Assembly (NCBI GenBank): GCA_009192285.1
Contig: CM018604.1
Location: 3,702,580-3,766,579 of the forward strand
Direction of reading: 5' to 3'
From: Morchella semilibera
Lineage: Eukaryota > Ascomycota > Pezizomycetes > Pezizales > Morchellaceae
DNA length: 64,000 bases
This document shows, in pieces, positions 33,711-44,251 of this stretch. The notes below the pieces were generated by a model. That model was not told the DNA's origin. It saw only the letters and a list, made by a program, of their open reading frames with translations, and searched no databases. Positions within the stretch are counted from its first letter, which is position 1. Every line of letters begins with the position of its first letter. The translations under genes were made by a program, and so were the position numbers.

Positions 33711-35392
33711 GATATTCCGAACGCTGAAAGGTCATTGTGTTAGTGACAACCCCATATACTTAGAAAGTAAGGGGAAAACAAATGAAATGACATGAAGCCA
33801 AGAAACTAAACATCTACAAGAGAAGGCTGTAGGGGCGGTGTAACTACTACTCACATATACCAAAACACAAGAAAGAAAAGAAAAAAAGAATGAAAAAAAC
33901 CTATAGAGCAACCAAAAAGACACTGCACTTGCACTTGCACTTTCTGTCTTGCACAGTGGCGCTCATAGTATGCCACGGCTATTATATGTGCGACCTGTCT
34001 CAGATCACCGGATCAAGTTCCGGGTGCACGATGTAATAATACATTGCGCAACAGCTCGAACATTAGCGAACGTTGACGCACCATTCCCGGTGTCCCGGAA
34101 GCGGTGCTTCTGCTCGCCCTCTATCCTATCCGCATCCAAGTCCTGGTTCCTGACCCTCACCCCTACTTCCTAGGTGGACGGGCATTGGCCTTATATATTA
34201 GCGCGGTATCGCCGGAGTGAGGTCATCGGCGGTCGCTATTGCTCGGTCTCCGGAGGCTAAACCTTAGCACCGCCGCGGATAAATAAGATCTTGATCCCTA
34301 CTCACTTTCTATATTCGAGACAGCACGGACATGTGTCGGGGGTTCTTCATGCCGGTGTGGGCCTGCGCCACAGCTCCTCACCGGAACCCTGGAACTCGGC
34401 TTACTCCAGGTGTTACCGAGAAACGAATCTGAGGCGATAGGTGTACCAAACGGGGGGAGAGGATTTGCCGATGGAATATATGAGAGAGTTCGATCTCCTA
34501 CTCGCGTGGTCGTTGGGGTGAGGTGTGGTTGACATGAGGTCGATGAACCCTGCCTGGTCTTGGCGGGGTACGAGTGATAAGCGGTGCTTAGAGTCGGCTG
34601 GTAATCAATGGCGCAAGTCATAGCCTGAGAGGTTACTCAACCTTCGTCGATGATGAGGAATAGTACTTCTTCGTTCAGGGTTATACTGTTCATCAGATAA
34701 GTACCATGTTTAGCTAGGGGACACTCCCCATGCTTGTATTGCAAACAATCGCCTGAAATAGGGGGGTTATTTATTTATTTATTTATACTTCATACATGCA
34801 TTCAGCCCGTAGGCTATGGCAACCATCGACTCCCTCCTTTACCGGAGCTGATGAGTTTTCCTCCCCTCAACCTCCGTCCTCAAACACAACACGCACAACG
34901 CAAAAAAAAAAAACACCAATAAACAACACGACCCGATTTAAACGACACACTCTGCCAACACGCCCTTCTGTCGAAATACGGGGGTAATTAGCGGCTAAAA
35001 TATTTCAGGTTCCCAGTAGCGAGAACTAGTTATATTACTTGATATAATCTGCGTTCAGTATGACCGTTCCGCCTACGCTACTGTAGCCAGGGCTCGACAG
35101 TTGTCTAAGAAATCTTAGTTTTGTATACAGACCGATAACCTTGTACTTAGTACGCGGGTTGAGTGAGAGGTAGTGTTCGAGTTCCTTCCCCCATGCGGAA
35201 GGTTTCTAGTAACTGATCCCTAATGTCTCCTGATTCAACTACTAGATATAAAAACAACGGATCCCATTATCTATAGAGTATAATCCCACGAAACTGTCTC
35301 CGGGCCCTCCGCCCTATCAACACTGCAACAGAACTATAGTAGCTCCATAGCCTGAAGACCACCATCCTTTTATGAAGGGAATATTCTATGGA
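33711..35392. other. gene-free stretch
   Basis: No supportable gene. Contains TTTATTTATTTATTTATAC at 34767-34785 and A runs near 34902-34913. Confidence 0.4.
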
Positions 35393-35731
35393 TTACCGAC
35401 TAATGTTACTTATTTCAGCATGTAGTTGAACAACGAACCGCAAATCTTGGTCCTTCTTTGGAATAATCTCGTCTCCTTTGCGCATAGAACGATTGCCAGC
35501 CGGTTTCGCGTACTTCCACTCCGTGCTCGTGCTCTGTGCAATTGACACAGTACAATCTGGTGCCACTTGATAGATGCGCGCAGTGTCGAAACGGACCGCT
35601 CCTACCCTCTTTAATGGCTCCCACGCCGAGCACTCAACACCATCCCTATAGAATTCAATAAGTAGCCCTCCACTCCTTGTATATCCCTCACCACAAACGA
35701 TCTCCAGCTCTTCAACAGAGCGTCCACACAT
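35393..35731 (-). CDS. hypothetical protein (112 aa), possibly an exon or fragment
   Basis: The frame has a balanced, protein-like composition (GGLLIEFYRDGVECSAWEPL, TARIYQVAPDCTVSIAQSTS, RKGDEIIPKKDQDLRFVVQL) suggesting a beta-rich fold. An in-frame stop lies 7-9 nt before the ATG at 35731. A donor-like GTAACA near the end could extend it by splicing. No promoter is evident, and a plus-strand ATG lies only 30 nt away, which argues that at most one of the two frames is a complete gene. No family recognised. Confidence 0.4.
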   Translation of the reverse strand: MCGRSVEELEIVCGEGYTRSGGLLIEFYRDGVECSAWEPLKRVGAVRFDTARIYQVAPDCTVSIAQSTSTEWKYAKPAGNRSMRKGDEIIPKKDQDLRFVVQLHAEISNISR

Positions 35732-35761
35732 CCCTAGCTATACTAGTCACCGGAAGTCACA

Positions 35762-35965
35762 ATGCCCGACAACCTATACTCTACTAGGCTGAAACAGCGT
35801 GCCAAGGTACATGACAGTCACCCCCAGGGTAAATACAAGTACGGAAAAGACACCCCACAGAAGTCGCGGGCGAATGCGGAGAGAAGGGATGCGCGGGGCA
35901 GGGGGCAGAGGGTGAATGGGGGCCCGGGCGCAGGGTGTTGTGTTTGTTGTTGTGTTATTTCGTAG
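35762..35965 (+). CDS. small basic protein ending in Cys cluster and CaaX box CVIS (67 aa), hypothetical
   Basis: Frame from CACAATGCC. Polar and strongly basic in the first 55 residues (KQRAKVHDSHPQGKYKYGKD, then Arg-rich), ending GCCVCCCVIS. The last four residues, CVIS, fit a farnesylation CaaX box, and the neighbouring cysteines fit palmitoylation. This is the arrangement at the end of yeast Ras2 (CCIIS). A basic stretch plus dual lipidation would predict plasma-membrane attachment. The DNA behind the Cys cluster is a TGTTGTTGTGTT repeat, so chance is possible. No promoter is clear. Confidence 0.35.
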   Translation: MPDNLYSTRLKQRAKVHDSHPQGKYKYGKDTPQKSRANAERRDARGRGQRVNGGPGAGCCVCCCVIS

Positions 35966-36773
35966 GCGGTAGAAGAAGGGGGGGGTAGCGGAGAGTTTTT
36001 ATTTTATGGGAGCGTCTATTGCTGCCCTTAGTAGTTAGGGAGTGTGAATCAAGGGATGAAAGTAAGCTGTGTAATACCAGAAGATTATAATTTGTTTGTG
36101 TTATGGAATAGGCTGGTGTTAGGAAGAGTAAGATTGAATGATAGAGGTTGCTCTCTGGGGGCTTAGTTATAGTTTATAGGTGTTCGTTTTGTTTTAAGGG
36201 CAGTTCGAGATCCAATCAATTAGTATTCCCTTCTGTAGTGAAAGTAGAAATCGGGAGGGGGACTCCAAGGTGGAGATCCCGACTACCAAAGACGTAACCA
36301 GTGATCTCTACCTAATATCTCGAGATGCATGCATCGCTCCAGCTTCAGGGAAATATTAAAAGAATGTGAGGTGGGTTATGGTATCGTAAGAGCGATTGTA
36401 GTCAGTGGTCGCTTAGTATAGTGGGGCAATAATCCTGCTGGGGTCAAGAGCCTTCCACCTGAGTGTGGTCTATGAGCGATTTGGGGCCCCTGAGGAGATA
36501 CGCTAGCTACCAAATAATACAGGCGTTAGAACGGATAATAGTGAGATATCATATATATCAGGGCTTAACTCACATCCTGCTAAGTATAGCTCTTGAATGG
36601 AGAATAGACACCCCTCTTCGCTACCCCCGCCATGGATTCCCAATAGAATCAGCTCTTGATATCCGCATTATGCCTATATTAGAGAATCAGACTCCATGTA
36701 CATTAACTCTCAATAATCAAGCTCTTACCATATCCTATCAATACATTTCACTGACTAGTCACACATATATAAC
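35966..36773. other. gene-free stretch
   Basis: Nothing supported. A tRNA-like phrase (TAGTATAGTGG at about 36414-36424) lacks a box B and was rejected as a tRNA. Confidence 0.4.
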
Positions 36774-37202
36774 ATGGATTCATCTACCACAAACGCCGCT
36801 AAACCTGAATCGGAGCGTAAAGTTCGGTTTGCTGAAACTGCAAAAAAGGAGGATGGTAAAACGGCCCTTGGGACATCCATCCGTAGGTTTTATCACCCGA
36901 CATTGAAGACAGACCCAGTCGAGAGATCAAAGCAGATAGTAGAGGATGCGTTGAAAAATGAACGGCTGCCGGTTGTAGTGTGCGATTCTAGTTGCGAGGA
37001 CGGAGGAGATTATGAGGGGAGCGAGGAAGAGGGGTCTGGAGATGGTGGGGAGTGCGAGGGGGGCAAAGACGTGGACTCAGGGGATGAGGGTCTCGTGGAG
37101 GATAAGCAGCAGGCATGGCGGAGGCGGGGTGATTCCGACGTTATGTGGGAGCTGGGCGAGCTAGTGCAGAGGAGTGATGACTTCTTGGCGTCTAGTAATT
37201 AA
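36774..37202 (+). CDS. orphan acidic protein with RVxF-like motif (142 aa)
   Basis: Start in AACATGGAT context. Residues 13-20 read SERKVRFAE, a match to the RVxF protein phosphatase 1 docking motif. IRRFYHP follows at about residues 36-42, much as KKVSFSE is followed by VYYP in the 447-aa protein at 11677. Residues about 50-70 form a helix with VEDALKNERLPVVVCDSS. The rest is very acidic (EEEGSGDGGECEGGKDVDSG) and the end is LGELVQRSDDFLASSN. No membrane segments or catalytic domain. A phosphatase-binding regulatory protein is an inference from short motifs only. Confidence 0.65.
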   Translation: MDSSTTNAAKPESERKVRFAETAKKEDGKTALGTSIRRFYHPTLKTDPVERSKQIVEDALKNERLPVVVCDSSCEDGGDYEGSEEEGSGDGGECEGGKDVDSGDEGLVEDKQQAWRRRGDSDVMWELGELVQRSDDFLASSN

Positions 37203-38612
37203 AGAGAGAATGTATTCTCTTCTATAAAGTACATGTAAGTACATGTAGTTCTATGTAGCTTCCTACATAGATGTAAGTATCTCAGTAAGGTTAGGTTAAT
37301 TGATAAATTTTGAGAAGGAGTGATGGAACCCCTTGTGGTATTTGAGGGGACAAGACCTTGGGTGAGACCCCTCAGAAAATCGCTACTGCTTCATACACCG
37401 CCTACTATATATGGCCATATTTGAGGGTATCATGGAGTCTTCATCACAGCGCCTGGTGCTGTAACTCTACCCCTCACCTGGAAAGATAGGATGATCCTTC
37501 ACCACCAAGCATCCCACTATACCTCTCGCATATGGGTAAGATCGTCGGGTCACACTACGGGCGATGTGGTTTAACTACATGTAGCCATTGTGCTTGCCCG
37601 GCTTAGGCTTTCGTGCTCTTCTCCCGTGTAGCTCCTTTTGAGGAGATGGAACTCTCGTCGAGCTACCCCAACCATCGACTCTGCATCGCGGAGTGGTGCA
37701 AAAACCTCGTGCAGGTAACCTCTACGCTCCGATTCTTGTGGTATCATTTTATACGGTACGTATTTAGCTTCACTTGATCGGCGGTGTGTTGGATCATTTC
37801 GCTCTTCATTCTCATTACCGAGGGCCGTTAAAAACTTTAGAGGAATAGGGGTATACATGAGTAGGATTGGATTTTGTAAAAAATACTCCAGTACAGGTCC
37901 CCAAACTCAAAATCCAGCCCACGTCCGCACAAAAAACTAGTACGCCGCTCCCGGATCTCCTATGGACAGCTACCAAACAAAGAAGCGTAAACGCCCAAAC
38001 CTGAATTTTCAAACAGCCACCCATGAAGCTGCTAGTGTTTGGGCGCGGCGGTAAGAGTATAACTGCCGCTTGTCCCTTGCCCAATTCCCCAACAAATACT
38101 ATTGACAGCAAAGTCGATGAACCACTAGCTCGAGGTAGAAAAAGCAAGATTTTCGATGTAATTTAAAAGAAATGTTAGCATCAAAGGAGGTCCCTGAAGC
38201 TAAGTACATAATGTTTAAAATTGAGCAATGGAATGAGCGTGGTTATTTAGGTAAATGAGAGAGAATCCTGTATAGAATGACATATTCTAATGTAAGGAGA
38301 TTCAAAGATATGATAAAAGAACATTGATACAACAAATTCTCAAATTTTCAGCTATAGATCGCCAGAGAAGACATATTCTTATAAAGAAAACAGGTTCGAG
38401 GTTTGGTGGGTGCTCCTAGTGATGGTATGGTGTTGATTCTATGAATCGAGATCGGCAATTGAGAGATGATTGGCAGTTAAGCAGGTTATAGAGAACTATG
38501 CCCACTGCTAGGAATGCTTTATCACGATTGTGGCTGTAGTGTCCTGTTAGATACGATTCACAACGCTATAGGAACTAAAAAGGAAGTACCTACATACTGA
38601 TGGTTAAGGATA
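37203..38612. other. gene-free stretch with TACATGTA palindromes
   Basis: Three TACATGTA palindromes lie at 37230, 37240 and 37576. A minus-strand frame at 37571-37858 (95 codons, containing ESMVGVARREFHLLKRSYTG) looks faintly protein-like but has no promoter or relatives; I do not call it. The rest is AT-rich. Confidence 0.35.
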
Positions 38613-39530
38613 TTAGTAGTAGTCGTACCAGTCGATCGATTGATAATTGAGATACTTTCTCGCTTTCTTGATTCTCAGATGGAGATGCTTAATCTCCTTT
38701 ACCATACCCAGGAATCTTTCGTCCAGAATAGGGCCTTGTGCGTCGCTTTGGACGCTTTGGAGCGCCCAAAGTGCGTCAAGTCGTATCCTGAGGGCGGACC
38801 ATGAGTCCTCAGCTTCGTTTAATGATTTTCGAGCTAGTTCGGGGTCCATAGGAATTGATCCATGCTCAGGGTAGAGAATGGCCTTGGCTTCGTCATATGA
38901 ATACAGCATATCCGCCGCATTGACAAGAATGCGGTGGTAGCACTCATACCGGACTTCGTTAAGGAATGTCTCATCCTTGCTAGCAGTCTTGGCATGCTCA
39001 TGATGTATGAGTAGAGCTTTCTTTTCGTAGATGAATGTGTTCCAGAACATGAAGAAGTCCCTTTTGTGCATGGGGAGGAATCGGGGGTTGCTTTCGACAG
39101 TGTCATTATACTTGCATGCAGCTTCAAGCCCTCCTTGCAGCTGCGACAAAAAATTCTCCAAATACTCCTCGCGTTGGTCTCGAACAGTAGCCCTCATTTG
39201 GTAAACGGCCCAATTCAATTCCGACTCTGGAATACTATTCATGTGCCTCTGACGCCATAGGCAGATCTCGAGTTCTTGTTCGCGGTATAGGTAAAGGGGC
39301 ATGGCTTGTGCAACGAGCTCCTTTTGCTCGTCAAAGAACCTGCGAATATCGTCGCTCGTGGGTAGATAGGTTATTTTTTTGTTGCACTCCTTTCTGAACC
39401 GTTTCCATGAATCTTTGCATCGACGCCGGTGAGTGCAAAACTTGTCCGTAATGTCGCTCAAATATTCTTTTGCCAGATGGTTTTGCTCCGCCTCCGCGGT
39501 TGTCCTTGGCCGGTATGTGGATGGGGCCAT
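38613..39530 (-). CDS. orphan charged helical protein (305 aa)
   Basis: The open frame extends 18 codons upstream without an ATG, so the start is the ATG at 39530 in AAAATAATGG context. The product is rich in Lys, Glu, Arg and aromatic residues and reads as consecutive long helices: EYLSDITDKFCTHRRRCKDS, RRFFDEQKELVAQAMPLYLY, DFFMFWNTFIYEKKALLIHH, and KHLHLRIKKARKYLNYQSID near the end, closing WYDYY. No signal peptide, membrane span, zinc site or known catalytic motif. It lies left of the 40-53 kb cluster of smaller helical orphans and resembles them in style, but I cannot align it with them. Confidence 0.8.
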   Translation of the reverse strand: MAPSTYRPRTTAEAEQNHLAKEYLSDITDKFCTHRRRCKDSWKRFRKECNKKITYLPTSDDIRRFFDEQKELVAQAMPLYLYREQELEICLWRQRHMNSIPESELNWAVYQMRATVRDQREEYLENFLSQLQGGLEAACKYNDTVESNPRFLPMHKRDFFMFWNTFIYEKKALLIHHEHAKTASKDETFLNEVRYECYHRILVNAADMLYSYDEAKAILYPEHGSIPMDPELARKSLNEAEDSWSALRIRLDALWALQSVQSDAQGPILDERFLGMVKEIKHLHLRIKKARKYLNYQSIDWYDYY

Positions 39531-40493
39531 TATTTTTGACCGTTTAAATGTGGTCTTTGGCGGGTTAGTAGATTTCAACAACAAGGCGTTATCTGTACGG
39601 AGGTGTAGCTACCTGAGTAATATCCTTGATGATTAGAGAGGGAGAGAGGAGAGGAAGCGGGCATCGAGGTACTGAACAAAGTTGACCTAGTTAGATTGAA
39701 CGGCAATCTGGTACCGATGGCATGGACATACCTAGGGGGTGATGATCGCTAGAAATGGATCACAGTATCTGAGGATGGGATACTAACGCAGATAGAGGCT
39801 GAAGGTCAAATGTTACCCGGTTAACATGGCAGGTAATTCTCATGCCAAGCTCCTTTCTATGTAGACGGGGCTACAGTCTGAAATGTACCCTGTCTCTTGA
39901 ACCTGCACCACCGATTCAGTCCCTTTCAACGACATAGCTATATAGGTTTCGGTCATATACAATCCCAGAGCAAGACATTAAAGGCCTGGTCCAGCGGGAC
40001 CATGCGGATTTCAATCTCGTTTGAAGACTGTAAGGATTCCATAGTCTTTCTCTTCTACATTTGTCGTATTGCTTACAGATTCTTCTGAGGTTGGTCAGCT
40101 ACAAGCGCCAGGTCACCATTCCGGTGCCTACAATACCCGCAAAATGCTTGAGCTTGGTGTCTCTGGTGAATGATCGTAACTGGCATGATTAGTAAAATTC
40201 ATTTAGCCATCGATATATTCTGATCAATTGGCCAATGGTTAAACACAACTTCAATGAGTACCCCACGCCGTCCAAGGGAGAGCGCTATATTTACTGAACA
40301 TCATAGGGGCTAGGTTATGGATGCTGCTGTAGGGCTGCTAACATTCTAATCCTTCCCTCCTACCACAATTCTCCCTCTAGAAATAGACTCAAGAACCTCG
40401 TACGACCATGAAGTATCGGGAGATATGGATTAGGCTTTGTCTTTCAAATAACGTATCGGGCCTGGATACTATCCCCACGAGAGCCCCCTGTCA
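39531..40493. other. gene-free stretch between divergent genes
   Basis: Intergenic region between the minus-strand 305-aa gene and the plus-strand 180-aa gene. No other feature is supported. Confidence 0.4.
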
Positions 40494-40501
40494 TAATAAA
40501 A
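40494..40501 (+). promoter_or_regulatory. TATA-like box of the 180-aa gene
   Basis: TAATAAAA, about 100 nt before the ATG at 40594. Confidence 0.4.
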
Positions 40502-40593
40502 GCCAATGAATCATACGGGTGACGGCTATTCAAGATCTATACACAAATTCATCTAGTTTTATACTTCCAAGATCACTTGCAGAAGCACCAGTC

Positions 40594-41136
40594 ATGTACG
40601 AGAACAGCGACTCAGATAGAACAGCAACTGCGCATGAGGTTGGGTTTCTGTGGGCGACGCATATTATTGAGAGCTATATCGAGGAGCTAAACATCTTACA
40701 CGAAGAGCTGTGCGGTAACCTCGAGATTCCAGCACCGACCAGTAGTAACAACTCAAAAATCCTTCACTGGGCCCCAGAACTTGAAAATTACAATGAAGAT
40801 CTGGAAGACCTCATGATAAAGCTCACACGAGCGATGGCTAGATTTAGAGAGATGTGCCATCAGAGGGAAGCCACCCACGAGGATCTTCGCTGTAAAAGAG
40901 AGCTTACTCTGGCTTGGAAGAGATCGGCGAAGGCCTTTGATGACAGGGTTGTTTTATACGATGAGGTAAGGAGAAGAGCCATGGTGGAGCCAACGGCAGA
41001 TGATGTGGCAGCAATTGAATTACTCGGTGGCCGTCATATGCTCATACCTCAGTTCTATTGGAACGATCAGTATACAGCCTTTAGTATCAATAATGAGCAA
41101 ATGCGAGTGCCACGGTACTTGAGGGGGGATCAATAG
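40594..41136 (+). CDS. orphan family A, copy 1 (180 aa)
   Basis: The frame is open from about 40519, but the first ATG is at 40594, and the paralogue downstream starts at an equivalent place. The protein opens with DSDRTATAHEVGFLW, has a central LHWAPELENYNEDLEDLM block and ends with VAAIELLGGRHMLIPQFYWND. All three blocks recur in the next gene (DRTVTTHHVGYLW, LFWAPELTFYNESLMDEM, LVAVEALGGQSALEYPEFYF), which proves a tandem duplication. Between blocks it is helical and charged. No Cys cluster, signal peptide or TM. I recognise no family; shared blocks with conserved Trp, Pro and Gly suggest a compact helical domain. Confidence 0.8.
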   Translation: MYENSDSDRTATAHEVGFLWATHIIESYIEELNILHEELCGNLEIPAPTSSNNSKILHWAPELENYNEDLEDLMIKLTRAMARFREMCHQREATHEDLRCKRELTLAWKRSAKAFDDRVVLYDEVRRRAMVEPTADDVAAIELLGGRHMLIPQFYWNDQYTAFSINNEQMRVPRYLRGDQ

Positions 41137-41601
41137 TCTGGGGCAGAGTTGTTCATCACAGTTCGGAAATCCATGTCTCAGTTCTTGTGTTTCAACATTG
41201 TATACAGCATCAATAATAAACTCCATTTAGATAACGTCAAGTATGGAGCAAATACACTTCTTATGTTTCACCAAATCATCTTTGAGGCATTGGGATAAAC
41301 TGCCGTCTACCGGGGTGCTCGTCCGGCCTCGATTCGGGTGGTTCATTCTTCTAATGTGATAGTGTATACCAGTGTCTCCAGCTATTCCCTAACGCATGGT
41401 GATGGAGGGACCTTCTATAAACAGTACATGGCGAAACCACTTCCGCATTCAAACTAAATTATAAAGCCTTGACAGTCGATAGTAAAGCAAGCCATGTGCC
41501 TAAAGGTTACAAAAGAGGGCATATTCCAACATCACGTCCTCACAGTCTTATCTATGAACTTCCAGACCCCTTTATAAACGTCGCTCTCATAACCTTCCTA
41601 T
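41137..41601. promoter_or_regulatory. intergenic region with TATA-like boxes for copy 2
   Basis: Candidate boxes are CTATAAACA near 41414, ATTATAAAG near 41458 and TTTATAAAC at 41571. The last is only about 30 nt before the ATG at 41602, so the box near 41458 fits leader lengths seen elsewhere in the window better. Confidence 0.35.
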
Positions 41602-42138
41602 ATGCATACCCAATATCCAAGCAGTGACCCTGACAGAACAGTAACCACGCACCATGTTGGGTATTTATGGAACCCCGATTTCATCGAGGATATTACCACC
41701 GGGCTAAGAGATCTCACGAAAGGAATGATTGACGAGCTAGACCTCAGCGCTCACGGCCTGAGTAAAGAAGATGACTCAAAGCTCCTATTTTGGGCCCCGG
41801 AACTCACGTTTTACAATGAGTCTCTGATGGACGAAATGGTTAAATGCGACCGTTCGACCACGAAGTACAAAGAGCTTGTCAAAGGGGGGGAGGCGACCCC
41901 AGACGATGCGAGAGTCATAAGGGACCTCGTTACGGCCTGGAAAGAGCTTGTTGAAGCACTTAGAGAGCGCGTCAGCCAACACCAGGTCGCACAAGAGCGA
42001 GCAAGGCTTAATCCTTCGTCACAAGACTTAGTTGCGGTCGAAGCGCTTGGGGGTCAAAGTGCATTAGAATATCCAGAGTTTTACTTTGATGATTTCGATG
42101 CTTATACAAATCATATGATGGATCTCATTGGGGGTTGA
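41602..42138 (+). CDS. orphan family A, copy 2 (178 aa)
   Basis: Tandem paralogue of the 180-aa gene, same strand, 465 nt downstream. Conserved blocks: DRTVTTHHVGYLW near residue 11, LLFWAPELTFYNESL near 60, ATPDDARVIRDLVTAWKELV near 96, and QDLVAVEALGGQSALEYPEF near 144. Many aligned positions differ, so the duplication is old or divergence has been fast, while both frames stay open. That points to retained function. No catalytic motif, membrane span or signal is visible. Confidence 0.8.
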   Translation: MHTQYPSSDPDRTVTTHHVGYLWNPDFIEDITTGLRDLTKGMIDELDLSAHGLSKEDDSKLLFWAPELTFYNESLMDEMVKCDRSTTKYKELVKGGEATPDDARVIRDLVTAWKELVEALRERVSQHQVAQERARLNPSSQDLVAVEALGGQSALEYPEFYFDDFDAYTNHMMDLIGG

Positions 42139-43179
42139 TTGGGCGTAGTATGTACCAGGCTGAGAGATAGAGGAGTGCAGAGCGCCCTCAGCTTACCTCT
42201 AAAATTCCACAGTAGACTATCTCCGGGCGGGCCGGGGCATGGACAAAACATGGTGTGGTACAAATTTGTTGTTTTGGCATCAATTTTCATCTTCTTGTGG
42301 AGGTTTCTACCTGTATAAATTTCATGTGTCTTGTTGTACAAACTGCACTGCACCAGATTCTGCCCATCTCCCGGCCTCCTGGCGACAGCGGATATGGGGT
42401 TAATTCTATTCGCTTCTAGTGCTTTTTCTTTACAGGATCCATCTTGTTCTCTCGTACTATTGGGTTGTGCAATGCGTCTCTAGATATTTATTGCTGCCTC
42501 CCAGGGTAGCCCCCGTATATAGAAAGTGCAAAATATATCATTTTGGTATCGATCAAACTCCATTGAACTCCAATATCGCGGGTTAGCTATAACCTTAACC
42601 TAGATTACAGGACGTGGTGGTTTATGGTCAGCGAGCAAGTCGCGCAACGGCACCGCAGAATAGCAGGGCGTCCGGGAGGATGCATACGATAACTACATAT
42701 GTAGTTCCTGTATAACTTAGCCCCAATTGTTTTACTTATCTTCGGGGGTTCTCTGCCTGGCATTGACTCACATTATATCACTCGTGGCTCGGCATCTTAG
42801 CTTTTTGATATCTTTTGCTGTCAGGTACCTATGTGTCCCACCATGAAAGCAAGATTGAGTTATGGTTGGCTAGGTGGTCGAGGAGCATGTAGATTATCTT
42901 GGCCTTTAGTCTACGTCGTGGGATTAGGAAGTGTGCATGTGCAAGTCTTTTGCTCCCCTGTATCACACCTCCCAGGGTTAAAAGACTCATACGCATCTCA
43001 ACCTTGTGTAATGACACTTATATAGAGCCGTGAGGCTGGCCTGTCAGTAGAGGTTGTGCTTGTTGTAGTCCCTGCGATCGACCCTCAACGCCGGCGGCCA
43101 AAAATACCCCTGACGTGCTTTCAGATAAGCCAAGGGCTAGGTTCCTTCTACCATCTGCACAGCCTCCATCTCCGGCCTA
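42139..43179. other. gene-free stretch
   Basis: No supportable gene. A TATCACTCG motif lies near 42774 and ACTACATATGTAGT at about 42694. Confidence 0.4.
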
Positions 43180-43490
43180 CTAGTTCCCGTTCACCTCAAT
43201 CACCCCACCACACCTCCACTCCGGGTCCACCCTCATTGCTATGACCAACCTCATAATCCTCACAAACACCTCGCACTCCCGCCAACCACCGTTCAACTCC
43301 AGCTGCCCTAGACTCCCACACAATCTTATAAGCATAACAAGCGTGCTCTCCCACATATTGTAAACAATCGGGTCGTAATTGTCGAGGTGCGAGGCCAAAA
43401 TCTCGCAGCATCCGACGGCGGCAATGAGGGTTCGTTGTCGCGATGGGGATTGGACGAGTCTGGGCGACCTCCCTCTACATCTCGACGAGG
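43180..43490 (-). pseudogene. orphan family B, broken copy
   Basis: On the minus strand, a frame with HNLVEM stops and is followed, in a shifted frame, by LIAAVGCCEILASHLDNYDP and LVMLIRLCGSLGQLELNGGW. The last phrase aligns with the C-terminal end of the family B gene at 45230 (LLLDLTMQLRAKAVELNGGF), sharing ELNGG plus an aromatic. A stop and a frame change upstream indicate a decayed copy; alternatively an unrecognised intron joins the parts. Confidence 0.4.
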
Positions 43491-43855
43491 TTGTGGTATT
43501 GAGGGGTTCAGTAGCGGGGTGACACTTATATACTTATATGTATGACCTAGATGTGCGTGGGAGTGAGGGGTTGGTTTGGTATGGGTAGGTATGGTATGGG
43601 CGAAGTGGTGGTGTTACATTGGGTGGTGTGGATGCCAATGTATGTCAAGGCTCTTAGACACCTGTTTATAGATGTTGTAACAATGGGGGGAGGTGTATCA
43701 GTTTCTATAATTGTTAAACCGATATCGGGGGAGCAGGCCATGTATCTATAGCCGATAGAATTCCTAAAAAACAATGATATATTTGAATTTCTCGCGCTAT
43801 GAATAATGCGAATACTCAATACCCATACACCTCAAAAAACCTCTCCTATAAATTC
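43491..43855. other. gene-free stretch
   Basis: Repetitive GGTATGGGTAGGTATGG-type sequence and AT-rich DNA; no gene is supported. Confidence 0.4.
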
Positions 43856-44251
43856 TCAGACCGATTGCCCACCGCTCACATCCTTAGATCGCTTTTCTGA
43901 GTCCTGTCTCTCCTCGATCAGCCTCTGCGCCTCTTTACTCATTGCCACTGCAAACCAAAAGACACTCTGCACCATCCTTCTACACTCCAGATGGTCGTTC
44001 ATCTCCTCTACCATATCGACCAGCACAAATAGACTCCTAATCTTTGTCTTGAGTCTCAGCTCTTTCCCCCATTCGCCTACAACGCAGTGGTAGTTGGCGT
44101 ATCCGTCAAGGAACTCAGCGAGACTGACTTGAAACTCGATTGCTTGCGTGATACGGGCAACCGCGCCGGGGGACAATTTGTTGATAGCGGTGAAGGCGGT
44201 CCACTTAACCTTGAGAATAGTGGCTTTGGAGGTCCATTTTGTGGAGAGCAT
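43856..44251 (-). CDS. orphan family B, intact copy (131 aa)
   Basis: ATG at 44251. The protein is helical throughout: AVARITQAIEFQVSLAEFLD (about residues 30-49), WGKELRLKTKIRSLFVLVDM, and VFWFAVAMSKEAQRLIEERQ near the end. Its ITQAIEF/KxKIRSLF region aligns with ITQALQA/FKLIRTRNLALF in the broken copy at 47.6-48.1 kb. The last 16 residues are polar (DSEKRSKDVSGG). No TM, signal or metal site. I recognise no family; the local family context supports a real gene. Confidence 0.7.
   Translation of the reverse strand: MLSTKWTSKATILKVKWTAFTAINKLSPGAVARITQAIEFQVSLAEFLDGYANYHCVVGEWGKELRLKTKIRSLFVLVDMVEEMNDHLECRRMVQSVFWFAVAMSKEAQRLIEERQDSEKRSKDVSGGQSV

Noticed and set aside
36404-36475. Possible tRNA (CTTAGTATAGTGG)
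   Set aside because: No box B or T arm follows at the right distance and no acceptor pairing is seen.
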